NCBI GenBank assembly: GCA_045599645.1
Contig: JAZRWI010000080.1
Location: 22,660-86,659 of the forward strand
Direction of reading: 5' to 3'
Length of the DNA: 64,000 nt
Source of the DNA: RUG334 sp045599645
GTDB lineage: Bacteria > Muiribacteriota > Ozemobacteria > Ozemobacterales > Ozemobacteraceae
Positions 1 to 8,324 of the stretch are shown piece by piece. Made by a program: the position numbers and the translations under genes. The first letter of the stretch is position 1. Each line of letters opens with the position of its first letter. The notes below the pieces were generated by a model. It was not told the origin of the DNA, did not search any database, and worked only from the letters and a program-made list of their open reading frames with translations.

Positions 1-1
1 C

Positions 2-694
2 GAAAAAAATATTCTTCGCAAATACTTCCCTAACCCGGTAATTAATCAGTTAATCACAACCAGTAACTACGAAGAACGCTATTTAAAAACCAGAGATGCA
101 GAAATAGGTATTATTTTTGCCGATATTTCTGGCTTCACCAAAATGAGTGAACAGATTCTTAAATCTCCTGAAAGAATCACAAACTTTGTCAACAAATGGG
201 CTAAGGGTGTTGTTACAAGAGTATTCCCATTAGGCGCTACTCTCGACAAGCTTATCGGTGACTGTGCTATGTTCCTGTTTGGACCGCCATTCTATGAAAC
301 AAGCCCGGATGTATTAATAAAGCACATGCTGCAGGCATCCCAGCAAATTGTCAATTACACAAAGAACTACTTGAGATTGCCAGAAAACGCTGATATCAGA
401 CGTCATCCTGATTTTGAAAAATTCGGTGTTTCTATCGGTGTAAACTACTGTCACTGCATCGTAGGTCTTATCGGACCTAATCAGGATCTTACAGCCTTCA
501 GTTCAGGCGTTAATATTACAGCCAGACTTCAAGGCCTCGCTGGAACAAACGAAATTTTTGTAACAGAAGCTGTTAAAGATATTGCAACACAACATTCCAA
601 ATCCTGGAAATTCTCAGACAAACAGACTGCTTCAGTAAAGAACGTTGAAAAGCCGGTAGCATACTATAAGCTATTGTCTGGCCGCCAGGAATGA
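2..694 (+). CDS. class III adenylate/guanylate cyclase, 3' part (gene runs off the left edge)
   Basis: The reading frame is open from base 2, so the gene starts outside the window and only the C-terminal catalytic domain is visible. This domain makes a cyclic nucleotide, most likely cAMP from ATP. Visible family signatures are the RKYFPNPVINQLI helix before the domain, the first metal site in FADISGFTKMS, the second in KLIGDC (lysine typical of ATP-specific enzymes), and the transition-state Asn and Arg in VNITARLQ. The position that is usually Asp or Thr two residues before VN is Ser here (SSGVN), so substrate preference is less certain. The upstream sensor part cannot be seen. The stop overlaps the next start as ATGA, implying translational coupling. 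Confidence 0.9.
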   Translation, partial: EKNILRKYFPNPVINQLITTSNYEERYLKTRDAEIGIIFADISGFTKMSEQILKSPERITNFVNKWAKGVVTRVFPLGATLDKLIGDCAMFLFGPPFYETSPDVLIKHMLQASQQIVNYTKNYLRLPENADIRRHPDFEKFGVSIGVNYCHCIVGLIGPNQDLTAFSSGVNITARLQGLAGTNEIFVTEAVKDIATQHSKSWKFSDKQTASVKNVEKPVAYYKLLSGRQE

Positions 695-990
695 TTATTA
701 TAGCAACAAAACCAGCCACAGAAATATCAAAGAACCCTGACGGCTGGGTTGTTTATATTTTAGAATGCTGTGATGGTTCTTTATATACTGGTATTACCAA
801 CAACCTGGACAACAGGATAAAAACCCATAACAGCGGCAAAGGTGCTAAGTTCACAAGAGCGCGACGTCCTGTGGTATTACGTTATTTTGAAAACGTTGAA
901 AGCAAAAGTGCTGCTCTTAAGCGGGAAATAGCTATAAAAAAGCTATCCCGCACCCAAAAACTGGAGCTTATTCAGCGACGATCCTTGTAG
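691..990 (+). CDS. GIY-YIG domain protein (UPF0213/YhbQ type)
   Basis: A 99-residue single-domain GIY-YIG protein. The signature is VVYILECCDGSLYTGITNNL followed by the conserved Arg of the R..HN segment and by KFTRARRPV and ALKREIAIKKLS, which match the small stand-alone YhbQ/UPF0213 family. Members have a nuclease fold and have been linked to DNA repair, but their cellular role is poorly defined. The start overlaps the cyclase stop by four bases. The 3' end overlaps the convergent downstream gene by 19 bp. No extra DNA-binding domain is present, so it is not a homing endonuclease. Confidence 0.85.
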   Translation: MIIIATKPATEISKNPDGWVVYILECCDGSLYTGITNNLDNRIKTHNSGKGAKFTRARRPVVLRYFENVESKSAALKREIAIKKLSRTQKLELIQRRSL

Positions 991-1799
991 AAATCAGGCT
1001 CGAAATATTCATACCATTCTTCCTTCTGATTGGAAAGACCTACTCTCCAAGCTGTTAGAGGACCTAATTCAAGCTGTTCAAAATCTCTATAGGTTTCGCG
1101 CATAATATCATTAGGAAAATGCTTTTTAGCAAATTCAGCCTGAGTTTTATTGTGATCTGCTGCCAGATACAAATCCCAGGCACCAAAAATATGAAGTATT
1201 TCGTGAGCAATATTCTGCGGTGTGAAATCTTCGTATTTTCCATCTTTATACTTGGTGTATAAAATAGCCCAATCAAGGAATTTACCTTTATCTGCGCCAT
1301 AATAGCATGGCTGAGAATAACCGGAACCATTTTTGTTCGCCAGGAATATCACAATAAAATTCTGGCAATCAGGATTATCAAGCTTTGCCTTTTCTTCGTA
1401 TGCATACATGTTTTTGTAGCCTAAGGCATTAAAAATCTTTATTCCAACCTGAAAATGCTCGCTATCAGAGCCTGTTCCGTCATGAATATTATCAATAATT
1501 ATATCTTCATCTAAGCCTACGAAGCTGTTTTTAAACTCAATTTTATCCGCTTCATATTTATGAGCCTGCTTTTGAAGCCAATTTTCAGCCATTTCAAGAT
1601 TAGGAATATACTTCTTCTTATCAGCAGCGTCCCATTTGCTTTCAGATACAAATACTGTCAGGATATGGGTTTTGCCGGTCAGGGTCTTAGCCATTCCTGT
1701 ATTTGCTTCTTCATAAAAGCAAGGCTCTGAGAAGCAGATATTTGAATCAAAGGCCATAAAGCAGGCTAAGACCAACAAAAAACAATTGATTTTTCCCAT
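972..1799 (-). CDS. secreted metzincin-like zinc metalloprotease, putative
   Basis: A 275-residue protein with an N-terminal signal peptide (residues 1 to about 24, hydrophobic FLLVLACFMAF). Residues 199-209 read HEILHIFGAWD, which fits the extended metzincin zinc site HExxHxxGxxH/D with Asp as third ligand, as in snapalysin-type enzymes. A downstream PNDIM segment could be the Met-turn. It would act outside the cytoplasm as a peptidase, but I recognise no named family over the full length. It starts 9 bases after the LolA-like gene and probably shares its transcript. Function is inferred from the motif alone. Confidence 0.6.
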   Translation of the reverse strand: MGKINCFLLVLACFMAFDSNICFSEPCFYEEANTGMAKTLTGKTHILTVFVSESKWDAADKKKYIPNLEMAENWLQKQAHKYEADKIEFKNSFVGLDEDIIIDNIHDGTGSDSEHFQVGIKIFNALGYKNMYAYEEKAKLDNPDCQNFIVIFLANKNGSGYSQPCYYGADKGKFLDWAILYTKYKDGKYEDFTPQNIAHEILHIFGAWDLYLAADHNKTQAEFAKKHFPNDIMRETYRDFEQLELGPLTAWRVGLSNQKEEWYEYFEPDFYKDRR

Positions 1800-1808
1800 A
1801 TATTATCT

Positions 1809-2699
1809 TTATTCACCAAGCTTAAAAATCTGGCGAAGCTTAGCTGAATTAATCATATCAGCAGCTTTTAAATCAGCCCAGTCATATTTTGTGTTAAAAC
1901 CGGTTTCAAGACTTTCACGATTTTCTGGATTATATAATGCTGCTCTTACCAGACAGCTTTGGATAAGAACCTGTGACATCTGCATTGCAGCTATGAAATT
2001 ATCAGGGTCTATTTCAGTCAGCTTCACACCATTTTTATTCAAAGCTTCAGCAGGATACGTAAAGCAAGAAGCATTATCAGCTATTTCTGAGTTAATCTTA
2101 ATATTATCAAAAACAACGGTTGAATCACCCATATCAATAGTTAAGCTTTTAAATGGGAATGCAGATTTTGTATCAATAACAGTAGTTTCCTTAGATTTCT
2201 GGCTGGTATAGCCAGTAATTTCAAGCAAACCATCTTTTTCAGTAGCAGCCATATTATCATCAGCCGGCTTGGCTAAATCAAGAAAGCTGACATTAATAGC
2301 ATTTTCCTTTTCCTGTTCATTTGGTCTGTGATAGAAAACATTTGCTACAAGCTGAGCATTTTCATATATAATCTTAACAATATTAATATTGCCTGTGGCA
2401 AGCCATATCTGTTTAGACATAGCATCATAGAAAAGAGCCTTGTCATCTCTTATAACAAGAACAGGGGTTTTATCCTTATCAAAAAGATTAAAGCCAAAAT
2501 GACCGCTGCTTTTATACCAGTTCTGAACTGTATAAACATCACCTTCATTTGTTATAGACAGCTGAAAATGGAAGGTTTCAATGTTTTTATCAGGTATGGA
2601 AATATTTGGAACATATTTTTCAAGAAGTTCCATTGGTGTCTGTGCATAGCAAGAGCATGCTGTAAAAATCAATAAAAATAAGGCGATAAATCTTTTCAT
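1809..2699 (-). CDS. secreted LolA/outer-membrane lipoprotein-sorting-like protein, putative
   Basis: About 296 residues from the ATG at 2699, chosen because AGGAGA lies seven bases upstream; longer in-frame starts lack an SD. The N-terminus MKRFIALFLLIFTACSCYAQ is a signal peptide, possibly lipoprotein type. The segment with FNLFDKDKTPVLVIRDDKAL and FYDAMSKQIWLATGN resembles the half-barrel strands of LolA/LppX-like proteins that carry lipids or lipoproteins across the periplasm. No diagnostic motif proves this. It is the first gene of a two-gene unit with the metalloprotease. It could equally be an unrelated secreted beta-rich protein. Confidence 0.45.
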   Translation of the reverse strand: MKRFIALFLLIFTACSCYAQTPMELLEKYVPNISIPDKNIETFHFQLSITNEGDVYTVQNWYKSSGHFGFNLFDKDKTPVLVIRDDKALFYDAMSKQIWLATGNINIVKIIYENAQLVANVFYHRPNEQEKENAINVSFLDLAKPADDNMAATEKDGLLEITGYTSQKSKETTVIDTKSAFPFKSLTIDMGDSTVVFDNIKINSEIADNASCFTYPAEALNKNGVKLTEIDPDNFIAAMQMSQVLIQSCLVRAALYNPENRESLETGFNTKYDWADLKAADMINSAKLRQIFKLGE

Positions 2700-2768
2700 G
2701 TTTTCTCCTAATATACAAGCGTTTGCCATACATCTATAATTCTTACAAAAGGGTCTATTTGTCAAGAT
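2700..2768 (-). promoter_or_regulatory. upstream region of the minus-strand pair, possible promoter
   Basis: On the minus strand a perfect TTGACA is present at 2760-2765, with AT-rich -10-like sequences (AATTAT, TATAGA) 18 and 21 bases downstream. Spacing is not ideal, so the exact promoter is uncertain. It lies back to back with the plus-strand promoter at 2769-2797. Confidence 0.3.
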
Positions 2769-2797
2769 TTGACTTTTATTATCCGGCAATTTATACT
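2769..2797 (+). promoter_or_regulatory. sigma70-type promoter of the luxE-luxC pair
   Basis: TTGACT (2769-2774), a 17-base spacer and TATACT (2792-2797). This is the best promoter match upstream of the luxE-like gene and leaves a leader of roughly 85 bases. Confidence 0.6.
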
Positions 2798-2849
2798 TAA
2801 TTAATCAAGAAAAATGCGAGATTTAATAAGGCATGAAATGCTGGTATAA

Positions 2850-2881
2850 CCTCAAGGTTCGTTGCCAGCCGTCATTTGAGG
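2850..2881 (+). promoter_or_regulatory. leader hairpin that can hide the luxE ribosome binding site
   Basis: CCTCAA (2850-2855) is complementary to TTGAGG (2876-2881). The latter overlaps the SD GAGGAG (2878-2883) of the luxE-like gene. An inner GGTT/AGCC pairing with one GU pair extends the fold. A stem here would block translation initiation; regulation is inferred. Confidence 0.4.
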
Positions 2882-2890
2882 AGTGGAGAA

Positions 2891-4018
2891 TTGGCTGAAG
2901 GAAAACCATTTATTAAATGTGGCCAGCTTTTCGACCATACAGACGCTTTTGAATATACCCCTGAAACAGAGCAGCTTTTCGTTGATGCTATGAACGAAGC
3001 TTTGCGCTGGCATGCAAACCACTGTCCAGATTACAAAGCTTTTCTAGCAGAAAATGGCCTTGCTGATTTAAAACAAAAATATTCACCAGAACAGATTCCA
3101 CCTCTATTAGTAAGCATATTCAAGGAATTTAAACTGGCTTCTGTGCCTGATAAGCAGGTAAAAATAGAATTAACCTCCTCAGAAACAGGTGGACGCAAAA
3201 GTGCAATAATACTGGATGCACGCTCATATAAAAGGATACTGAAAATAGTAGAAAATATTTTTGGTTCCCTTGGTCTGGTGGACCACAAGCAGAAGGTTAA
3301 TTATCTTTGCTTCACATATGACCCCAAATACGCTGTCAATGTAGGAACAGCTTTTTCCTACAAGCTTTTGACAGATTTAACAGCTCATAGAAGTGTTTAT
3401 TATGCTATTAGATTCGATAAAAAGACAGGCGAATTCAATTTCGACGCAGAAGCAGCAGCAAAAAAACTGATTGATTTCAGCACCCACCCTGAACCAGTCA
3501 GAATACTTGGTTTTCCTGCTTATCTATGGCAGGTCTGTGACTGGTTGGAAAAGAACAACATGGATTTGAAGCTTGGCAAGAAATCCTTCATCATCACTGG
3601 TGGCGGTTGGAAAATCCATAAAGACCTTGAAGTTACCAAGGATATTTTCAAAGATCGTGTAAATAAGATTCTTGGTATCCCACATGAAAATGTCAGAGAC
3701 CTGTTCGGCATGGTTGAGCACGGCATTCCTTATGTTGACTGTGAATGTGGAAGGTTGCATGTTCCGATTTATGCCAGAGCAATGTGCGTAGACCCGGAAA
3801 CCTTGTTCCAGGTAGAAGATGGCGAAGAGGGTCTTCTCTATCTTATGACGCCCTATATTTCAAGCTATCCGTCAATATCACTGCTAACTACAGATAAAGC
3901 AGTCATAGAAGATAACTGCCCATGTGGCAGACCTGGCAAAACCTTCAGAATTATCGGAAGAGCCGGAATGGCAAAGCATAAAGGCTGCGCAATCAATGCA
4001 CTGGAGCTTCTAAAATGA
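2891..4018 (+). CDS. LuxE-family acyl-protein synthetase / fatty acyl-AMP ligase
   Basis: About 375 residues from TTG at 2891, chosen because GAGGAG sits seven bases upstream; a TTG at 2876 lies inside the SD hairpin and is less likely. LuxE-type enzymes activate a fatty acid with ATP and hold the acyl group on a Cys before reduction by LuxC. The AMP-binding signature is LTSSETGGRKSAII and the C-terminal part has the ligase-like CPCGRPGKTFRIIGRAG. The protein is cytoplasmic. The stop overlaps the luxC-like start as ATGA. No luciferase genes luxA/luxB are present, so the pair most likely supplies fatty aldehyde or alcohol for lipids rather than light. Confidence 0.8.
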   Translation: MAEGKPFIKCGQLFDHTDAFEYTPETEQLFVDAMNEALRWHANHCPDYKAFLAENGLADLKQKYSPEQIPPLLVSIFKEFKLASVPDKQVKIELTSSETGGRKSAIILDARSYKRILKIVENIFGSLGLVDHKQKVNYLCFTYDPKYAVNVGTAFSYKLLTDLTAHRSVYYAIRFDKKTGEFNFDAEAAAKKLIDFSTHPEPVRILGFPAYLWQVCDWLEKNNMDLKLGKKSFIITGGGWKIHKDLEVTKDIFKDRVNKILGIPHENVRDLFGMVEHGIPYVDCECGRLHVPIYARAMCVDPETLFQVEDGEEGLLYLMTPYISSYPSISLLTTDKAVIEDNCPCGRPGKTFRIIGRAGMAKHKGCAINALELLK

Positions 4019-5868
4019 TCAATAACAAGATTTTTGTTTTCGGACAGGAATTAGCATCAGATTGGCTTTGTGCAGAAACAGCAAACGAGCTGCTTGACGA
4101 AGCCTATGAAAAGTCTAAGCTTGCAGCTGAACCGGACATAGAATGCATATTAGAAATTTTTGATAATGTATCAAAAGCCTGGTCTGACCCAGAGTATAAG
4201 CTACGTAAAAAAGCAGTAGAAATATTGCCACAGCTCACTTCATTCAGTGCAGAAATGATTGAGGAAGGTTTAAATGTTGTCAGCTCAATATGTTCAAGAA
4301 AGAGTCTTGAAAAGCGTTTATACAGTGAAATAGGCAGTCTGGAAGCCTTAAATGAAGGCGAAGAACGACCACATAACAATTATAGATTAAAAGCACAACC
4401 AAGAGGAGTAGTTCTTCATATTAGCACTGGTAATGTGTTTGTAGACACTGTTGATAGTCTGATTTCCGGAATCATAACAAAGAATGCCAACATTCTTAAA
4501 ATGTCAGGAACGAACCCTGTTTTCCCTGTTCTGTTCCTGGAAAGCATAAAAGAGTTTGACCCAGCAGGTATCATATGGGCAAATCAGGCAATTGTAGCCT
4601 GGAATGGCGGTAATAGAGCCATAGAAGATGTTCTTTTTAACGGAAAGCTGACACTTGTGTTCTGGGGCGAACGCAAAGCCTTAGATTCATTAAAGCCACG
4701 TTTAGGCCGACAAGTTAAGCTTATAGAAAACGAACCAAGGTATTCCTTTGCTGTAATAGAAGGCAAATGTCTGAAACCCAATGCTCCAGAAAATGTTGTC
4801 AGAGGTCTGGCCTTAGATGTTTGCCGATGGAATCAGCAAGCCTGCTCATCTCCTCATGTGGTTTATGTCATAGACAAGGATTTAAAAACATCACACCAGC
4901 TGATAGAAGCTCTGTTCGATGAAATGATTCAAGTCAGCGAGGAACTGCCTCACGGTAATTTAAGCTTTGATGAAAAGGTAGAAATCCGTAAAGTCCGCGA
5001 AATAGCACGCATGATGCAGGTTCGCAGTGAAGGAAGACTTGTTTGCCCGGAAGAATTTGATTTCACACTTGTTCTGGAATATGACCCTGCTTTCAAGATT
5101 TCATGCCTGAACAGAACATTATTCATAAAGCGTGTAACAAATATTGAAGACTTAATAGAGCAGCTTTCACCTATATCTGATTATCTTCAGACAGCTGGTT
5201 TATGTTGTTCAACAGATTTTACAAATATCTTTGAGCATGAATTATTCAATCTTGGCGTTAAAAGAATCACAGATATTGGTGGAATGACCGAAAGCCATGA
5301 AGGAGCCCCGCGTGAAGGTTATTTCATTTTACGTGACCTGGTTGAATGGGTTGCCGTTGAATATAAGAACGATTATCAATCAAGAATAGAACGACTTCTT
5401 AAGAACCTCTGTTCTTCACCATATTACTGCCAGTTAATTGAAGAAGCAGGCGGCTGTAGTTATAACAGCTTTCTCAAGCTTCCTTTCCTTGATAAAGACA
5501 GTTTTTACAGAATTTCTCCACCAGAAGCCAACAACATTCCGAGCAGGCCTATGGCAGATACCTGTATCGATACAGGACTCGTAGGCTGGCAATGCGCCCA
5601 CATTCCTGGAACTATACATCATGTTCCAGAGGAGTATTGCTATGTCGAAATTATTTCTACAAAAGACCAATCAATTATTGAAGATGATACTCCGGGGGAA
5701 ATAGTTGTAACCAACTTAGACCATAAGCTTCAGCCAATTATCCGCTATAGAACCGGTGACCTAGGCCGTTGGGTAGAAATAGAAAAATGCCCTTGCGGTT
5801 TTACAGGTAAATCCTTTGAATTGCTTGGCCGCTGTGACGACCTGATTGTAGAAAGAACAATCAAATAA
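4015..5868 (+). CDS. LuxC-type acyl-CoA/acyl-protein reductase with C-terminal PaaK-like segment
   Basis: A 617-residue protein. Residues of about 60-430 match LuxC fatty acyl reductases, an aldehyde-dehydrogenase-like fold, with HISTGNVFVDTVDSL near the NADPH site and the catalytic Cys at 277 in NQQACSSP. From about residue 440 a second segment resembles phenylacetate-CoA ligase (PaaK): an N-terminal-like SPYYCQLIEEAG followed almost directly by the C-terminal PGEIVVTNL, RYRTGD (577-582) and CPCGFTGKSFELLGRCDDL. The middle PaaK region with the phosphate-binding loop is missing. The fusion is longer than ordinary LuxC by about 150 residues. It should reduce the acyl group delivered by the LuxE-like partner. 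Confidence 0.8.
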   Translation: MINNKIFVFGQELASDWLCAETANELLDEAYEKSKLAAEPDIECILEIFDNVSKAWSDPEYKLRKKAVEILPQLTSFSAEMIEEGLNVVSSICSRKSLEKRLYSEIGSLEALNEGEERPHNNYRLKAQPRGVVLHISTGNVFVDTVDSLISGIITKNANILKMSGTNPVFPVLFLESIKEFDPAGIIWANQAIVAWNGGNRAIEDVLFNGKLTLVFWGERKALDSLKPRLGRQVKLIENEPRYSFAVIEGKCLKPNAPENVVRGLALDVCRWNQQACSSPHVVYVIDKDLKTSHQLIEALFDEMIQVSEELPHGNLSFDEKVEIRKVREIARMMQVRSEGRLVCPEEFDFTLVLEYDPAFKISCLNRTLFIKRVTNIEDLIEQLSPISDYLQTAGLCCSTDFTNIFEHELFNLGVKRITDIGGMTESHEGAPREGYFILRDLVEWVAVEYKNDYQSRIERLLKNLCSSPYYCQLIEEAGGCSYNSFLKLPFLDKDSFYRISPPEANNIPSRPMADTCIDTGLVGWQCAHIPGTIHHVPEEYCYVEIISTKDQSIIEDDTPGEIVVTNLDHKLQPIIRYRTGDLGRWVEIEKCPCGFTGKSFELLGRCDDLIVERTIK

Positions 5869-7165
5869 AAATAAAATAAGTTATCATTTCGGCTACCAGC
5901 ATTGTTGCCCACACGCCACTCAGACCCCATAACTTCGATAGCAGCAGCAAAACCGGTATAGTGATTATTCCACCTCGGCAAGCAGAAAGCCAGAAGGACT
6001 TTCCAGGCTTGTCGCACGAAGCCAGAATCTGAGTATTAACAATATTACCTCCCCAGAAAATCATAGCCGTGAAAAAGATTTTTATTCCTAAGTCTGCTAT
6101 GCCTATCAATTCAATATTATTTTCAAAATTAAATATATTGATTATTGGAGTTCGGAATACAAAAAGAATAAAATAAAGTAATATACTGATTGCTTTTGTA
6201 AGAGTATATGCCCAACCGGATATTTTTTTAACAAGCATCTGGTCCCCTTCACCATAGGAATAACTGACAAGGGGCTGAATACCCTGAGAAACGCCTGTAA
6301 ATATAGCTGTAACCACAATAGCAATATTAGCAATAATACCATAAGCAGCAACACCAATATTTCCTGAGCATTTCAGGACAACCAGATTAAAAAATATCAT
6401 TACAAAACCAGTAGAAAACTCAGTAATAAAGGAAGGGAAGCCTAGCGTTAAGATATCAATTATCCTTGAGAAATCAATTTTTGGTATTTCAAACTCAAAT
6501 CTACCAAGATAAAAGCAATAAATTATTATCTGGAAGCCCAATGCAATAGCAGGAGCAACGCCAGAAGCCAAGGCAGCTCCCCAGATTCCGTAATTCAAAA
6601 TATAAATGAAAATATAATCAAGAACCAGATTGCTAAAGCTGTTTATCAAAGCAGCTGTCATAGCAAACTTAGGATGACCGGCGGCTCTATAAATACAGAT
6701 CCCAAACCCATTAAGAATAATCATTAAACTGAATAAAAAGATAGTGCTTATGTATGTGCTGGAATAAGGCAGCAGTTTATCATCAGCACCCATCAGTTTC
6801 ATAAGCTCATTACTGTTTAAATATCCGATGAATCCTATAAAACATCCCAAAACCACTGAAGTAAATACCCCAAGAATAATTGCCTGTACAGCAGAATCCT
6901 TTCGCTTCTCACCTAAAAGTATTGAATATCTGACTGATGTTCCCATGCCAAGCATAATGCCAGTAGCTGACACAAGAAAGAAGAATGGTAAAGCGATATT
7001 TAAGCCGGCAAGAGCATTGAGACCAATTTTGGTAGCTATAAAATATGTATCAAAAAGAACATAAGCGGAAACACCGAGCATGCTCAAAACGTTCAATGAT
7101 ACATATTTTATAAAATCATGAAAAATATCTGAAAATTCTTTTTGATTGCTCAATATAGCTACCAA
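5861..7165 (-). CDS. MATE-family multidrug/sodium antiporter
   Basis: A 434-residue integral membrane protein with about twelve hydrophobic segments in two similar halves, typical of MATE exporters (usual length 430-470). Recognisable family stretches are YVLFDTYFIATKIGLNALAG near the N-terminus and the GVSQGIQPLVSYSYGEGD loop before TM8. It would export organic cations or other small molecules using Na+ or H+; the substrate cannot be read from sequence. The TTG start at 7165 has no strong SD and another TTG four codons in is possible. Its 3' end overlaps the convergent luxC-like gene by eight bases. Confidence 0.85.
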   Translation of the reverse strand: MVAILSNQKEFSDIFHDFIKYVSLNVLSMLGVSAYVLFDTYFIATKIGLNALAGLNIALPFFFLVSATGIMLGMGTSVRYSILLGEKRKDSAVQAIILGVFTSVVLGCFIGFIGYLNSNELMKLMGADDKLLPYSSTYISTIFLFSLMIILNGFGICIYRAAGHPKFAMTAALINSFSNLVLDYIFIYILNYGIWGAALASGVAPAIALGFQIIIYCFYLGRFEFEIPKIDFSRIIDILTLGFPSFITEFSTGFVMIFFNLVVLKCSGNIGVAAYGIIANIAIVVTAIFTGVSQGIQPLVSYSYGEGDQMLVKKISGWAYTLTKAISILLYFILFVFRTPIINIFNFENNIELIGIADLGIKIFFTAMIFWGGNIVNTQILASCDKPGKSFWLSACRGGIITIPVLLLLSKLWGLSGVWATMLVAEMITYFIFI

Positions 7166-7190
7166 TTTTGCCTGAAGCTAACAGTCAGGT

Positions 7191-8324
7191 TCATTTCTTT
7201 TTATAAGTTGCAAATATTGCAGATGCAGGAAGCTTCTGAATTAACCAGTCTTTTTCGCCTTTTTCTTCAGCAAGCTTGATAATAGAATCTATTATCTTGT
7301 CTGCTTCTTCGTTTTTAACGCACATAATAGCATTTTCGTAGGTTGATGTTTTATTATCTGCACGTGGCTCATCAGCCAAACTGATATATCTCATGTTTAT
7401 AAGAGTAGCACCAGCTGCACCGCCATCCATAGCTGTCTGAATATAATCATCGCTATGGCCGACAGGACAAATAAAACTAATTTCCCTATGAGAGAAGGTT
7501 GTAGTTGAATTCAGAATTCTTTCACTACTATTTTCAAATGTGCGCTTTCGCCAATCAGTATTTTGCTTAAGATCATCGATAGCAGCCACAATCTGTTCCA
7601 TGCTGGCTGTCTGTGTTTGATTTCCAACTCTAATAAGCGGATCTACCAAGCCACAATTTACATGGGTCTGATACATAAATCCACCACCAGGTCTATTCAG
7701 CTTACCTTTTTCAATAAGCATATTCTGCAAGCCATTGGCATCAAATGAAGGAACCAGCAGATAAGTCAATTCTTTTTCTGGTGTAATAGTGATTCTAAGC
7801 AAACCTAATCTATCTCTGATACCTGTTCCTTTGCCAAGGCTGACTGTTGGCAAACCAGCCCCGTGCCTCAATGCAACCTTAGAAATATTATCACCTGTTG
7901 CAGAAAAGGACTGAATACCGGTAATCATTGTTAAATCATGAATAACATTACCCTTACACAAGCCTTCATCCATTTTCAAATCAGGAACGTCACTGCCACC
8001 TATTTCGAAAATATCCTGAGCCAGAACACTGCCTCGCCCCGGAATCCTTAAATCAAGCTTGTTAATCAGGTATAATGCAACTGCTTCAGCTTTATCAAAA
8101 GCAACAATAAACCTGATAATATCGGTCGGGGAATCTTCAATCGGGTCTTCAAAACCAAGAATAGTCCAAATTGTAGGTTTTTCGTGAATACGAACAGTTC
8201 TTGCACTTTCAGCAAATACCGATTGGCAGCCAATAGACTTTATAACTTCCAAAGCCTGTTTCTGAAGGGCATGATGAATCATCAGGGTAATACGTGATTT
8301 CTTACCATATTCTGTTTTATTCAT
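7191..8324 (-). CDS. tandem PII-like signalling protein paired with DUF1538 transporter
   Basis: A 377-residue protein that appears to contain three PII-like ferredoxin-fold units, roughly at 10-110, 125-225 and 255-375. The middle unit is clearest (LTMITGIQSFSATGDNIS, then HGAGLPTVSLGKGTGIRDRL). PII proteins sense nucleotides and metabolites and gate membrane transporters. The ATG overlaps the stop of the upstream DUF1538 gene as ATGA, matching the general pairing of DUF1538 membrane proteins with PII-like partners. The likely role is regulation of that transporter. The ligand is unknown, and the unit boundaries are estimates by eye. Confidence 0.65.
   Translation of the reverse strand: MNKTEYGKKSRITLMIHHALQKQALEVIKSIGCQSVFAESARTVRIHEKPTIWTILGFEDPIEDSPTDIIRFIVAFDKAEAVALYLINKLDLRIPGRGSVLAQDIFEIGGSDVPDLKMDEGLCKGNVIHDLTMITGIQSFSATGDNISKVALRHGAGLPTVSLGKGTGIRDRLGLLRITITPEKELTYLLVPSFDANGLQNMLIEKGKLNRPGGGFMYQTHVNCGLVDPLIRVGNQTQTASMEQIVAAIDDLKQNTDWRKRTFENSSERILNSTTTFSHREISFICPVGHSDDYIQTAMDGGAAGATLINMRYISLADEPRADNKTSTYENAIMCVKNEEADKIIDSIIKLAEEKGEKDWLIQKLPASAIFATYKKK

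Noticed and set aside
1786..2211. 141-codon plus-strand frame opposite the LolA-like gene
   Set aside because: No SD, no motif, and lies fully against a signal-peptide-bearing gene with a good SD.
2838..2880. tRNA gene suggested by GGTTCG
   Set aside because: No acceptor stem or anticodon arm can be drawn; the sequence is better explained as the luxE leader hairpin.
2891..5868. Bioluminescence (lux) operon
   Set aside because: Only luxE- and luxC-type genes are present; luxA, luxB and luxD are absent.
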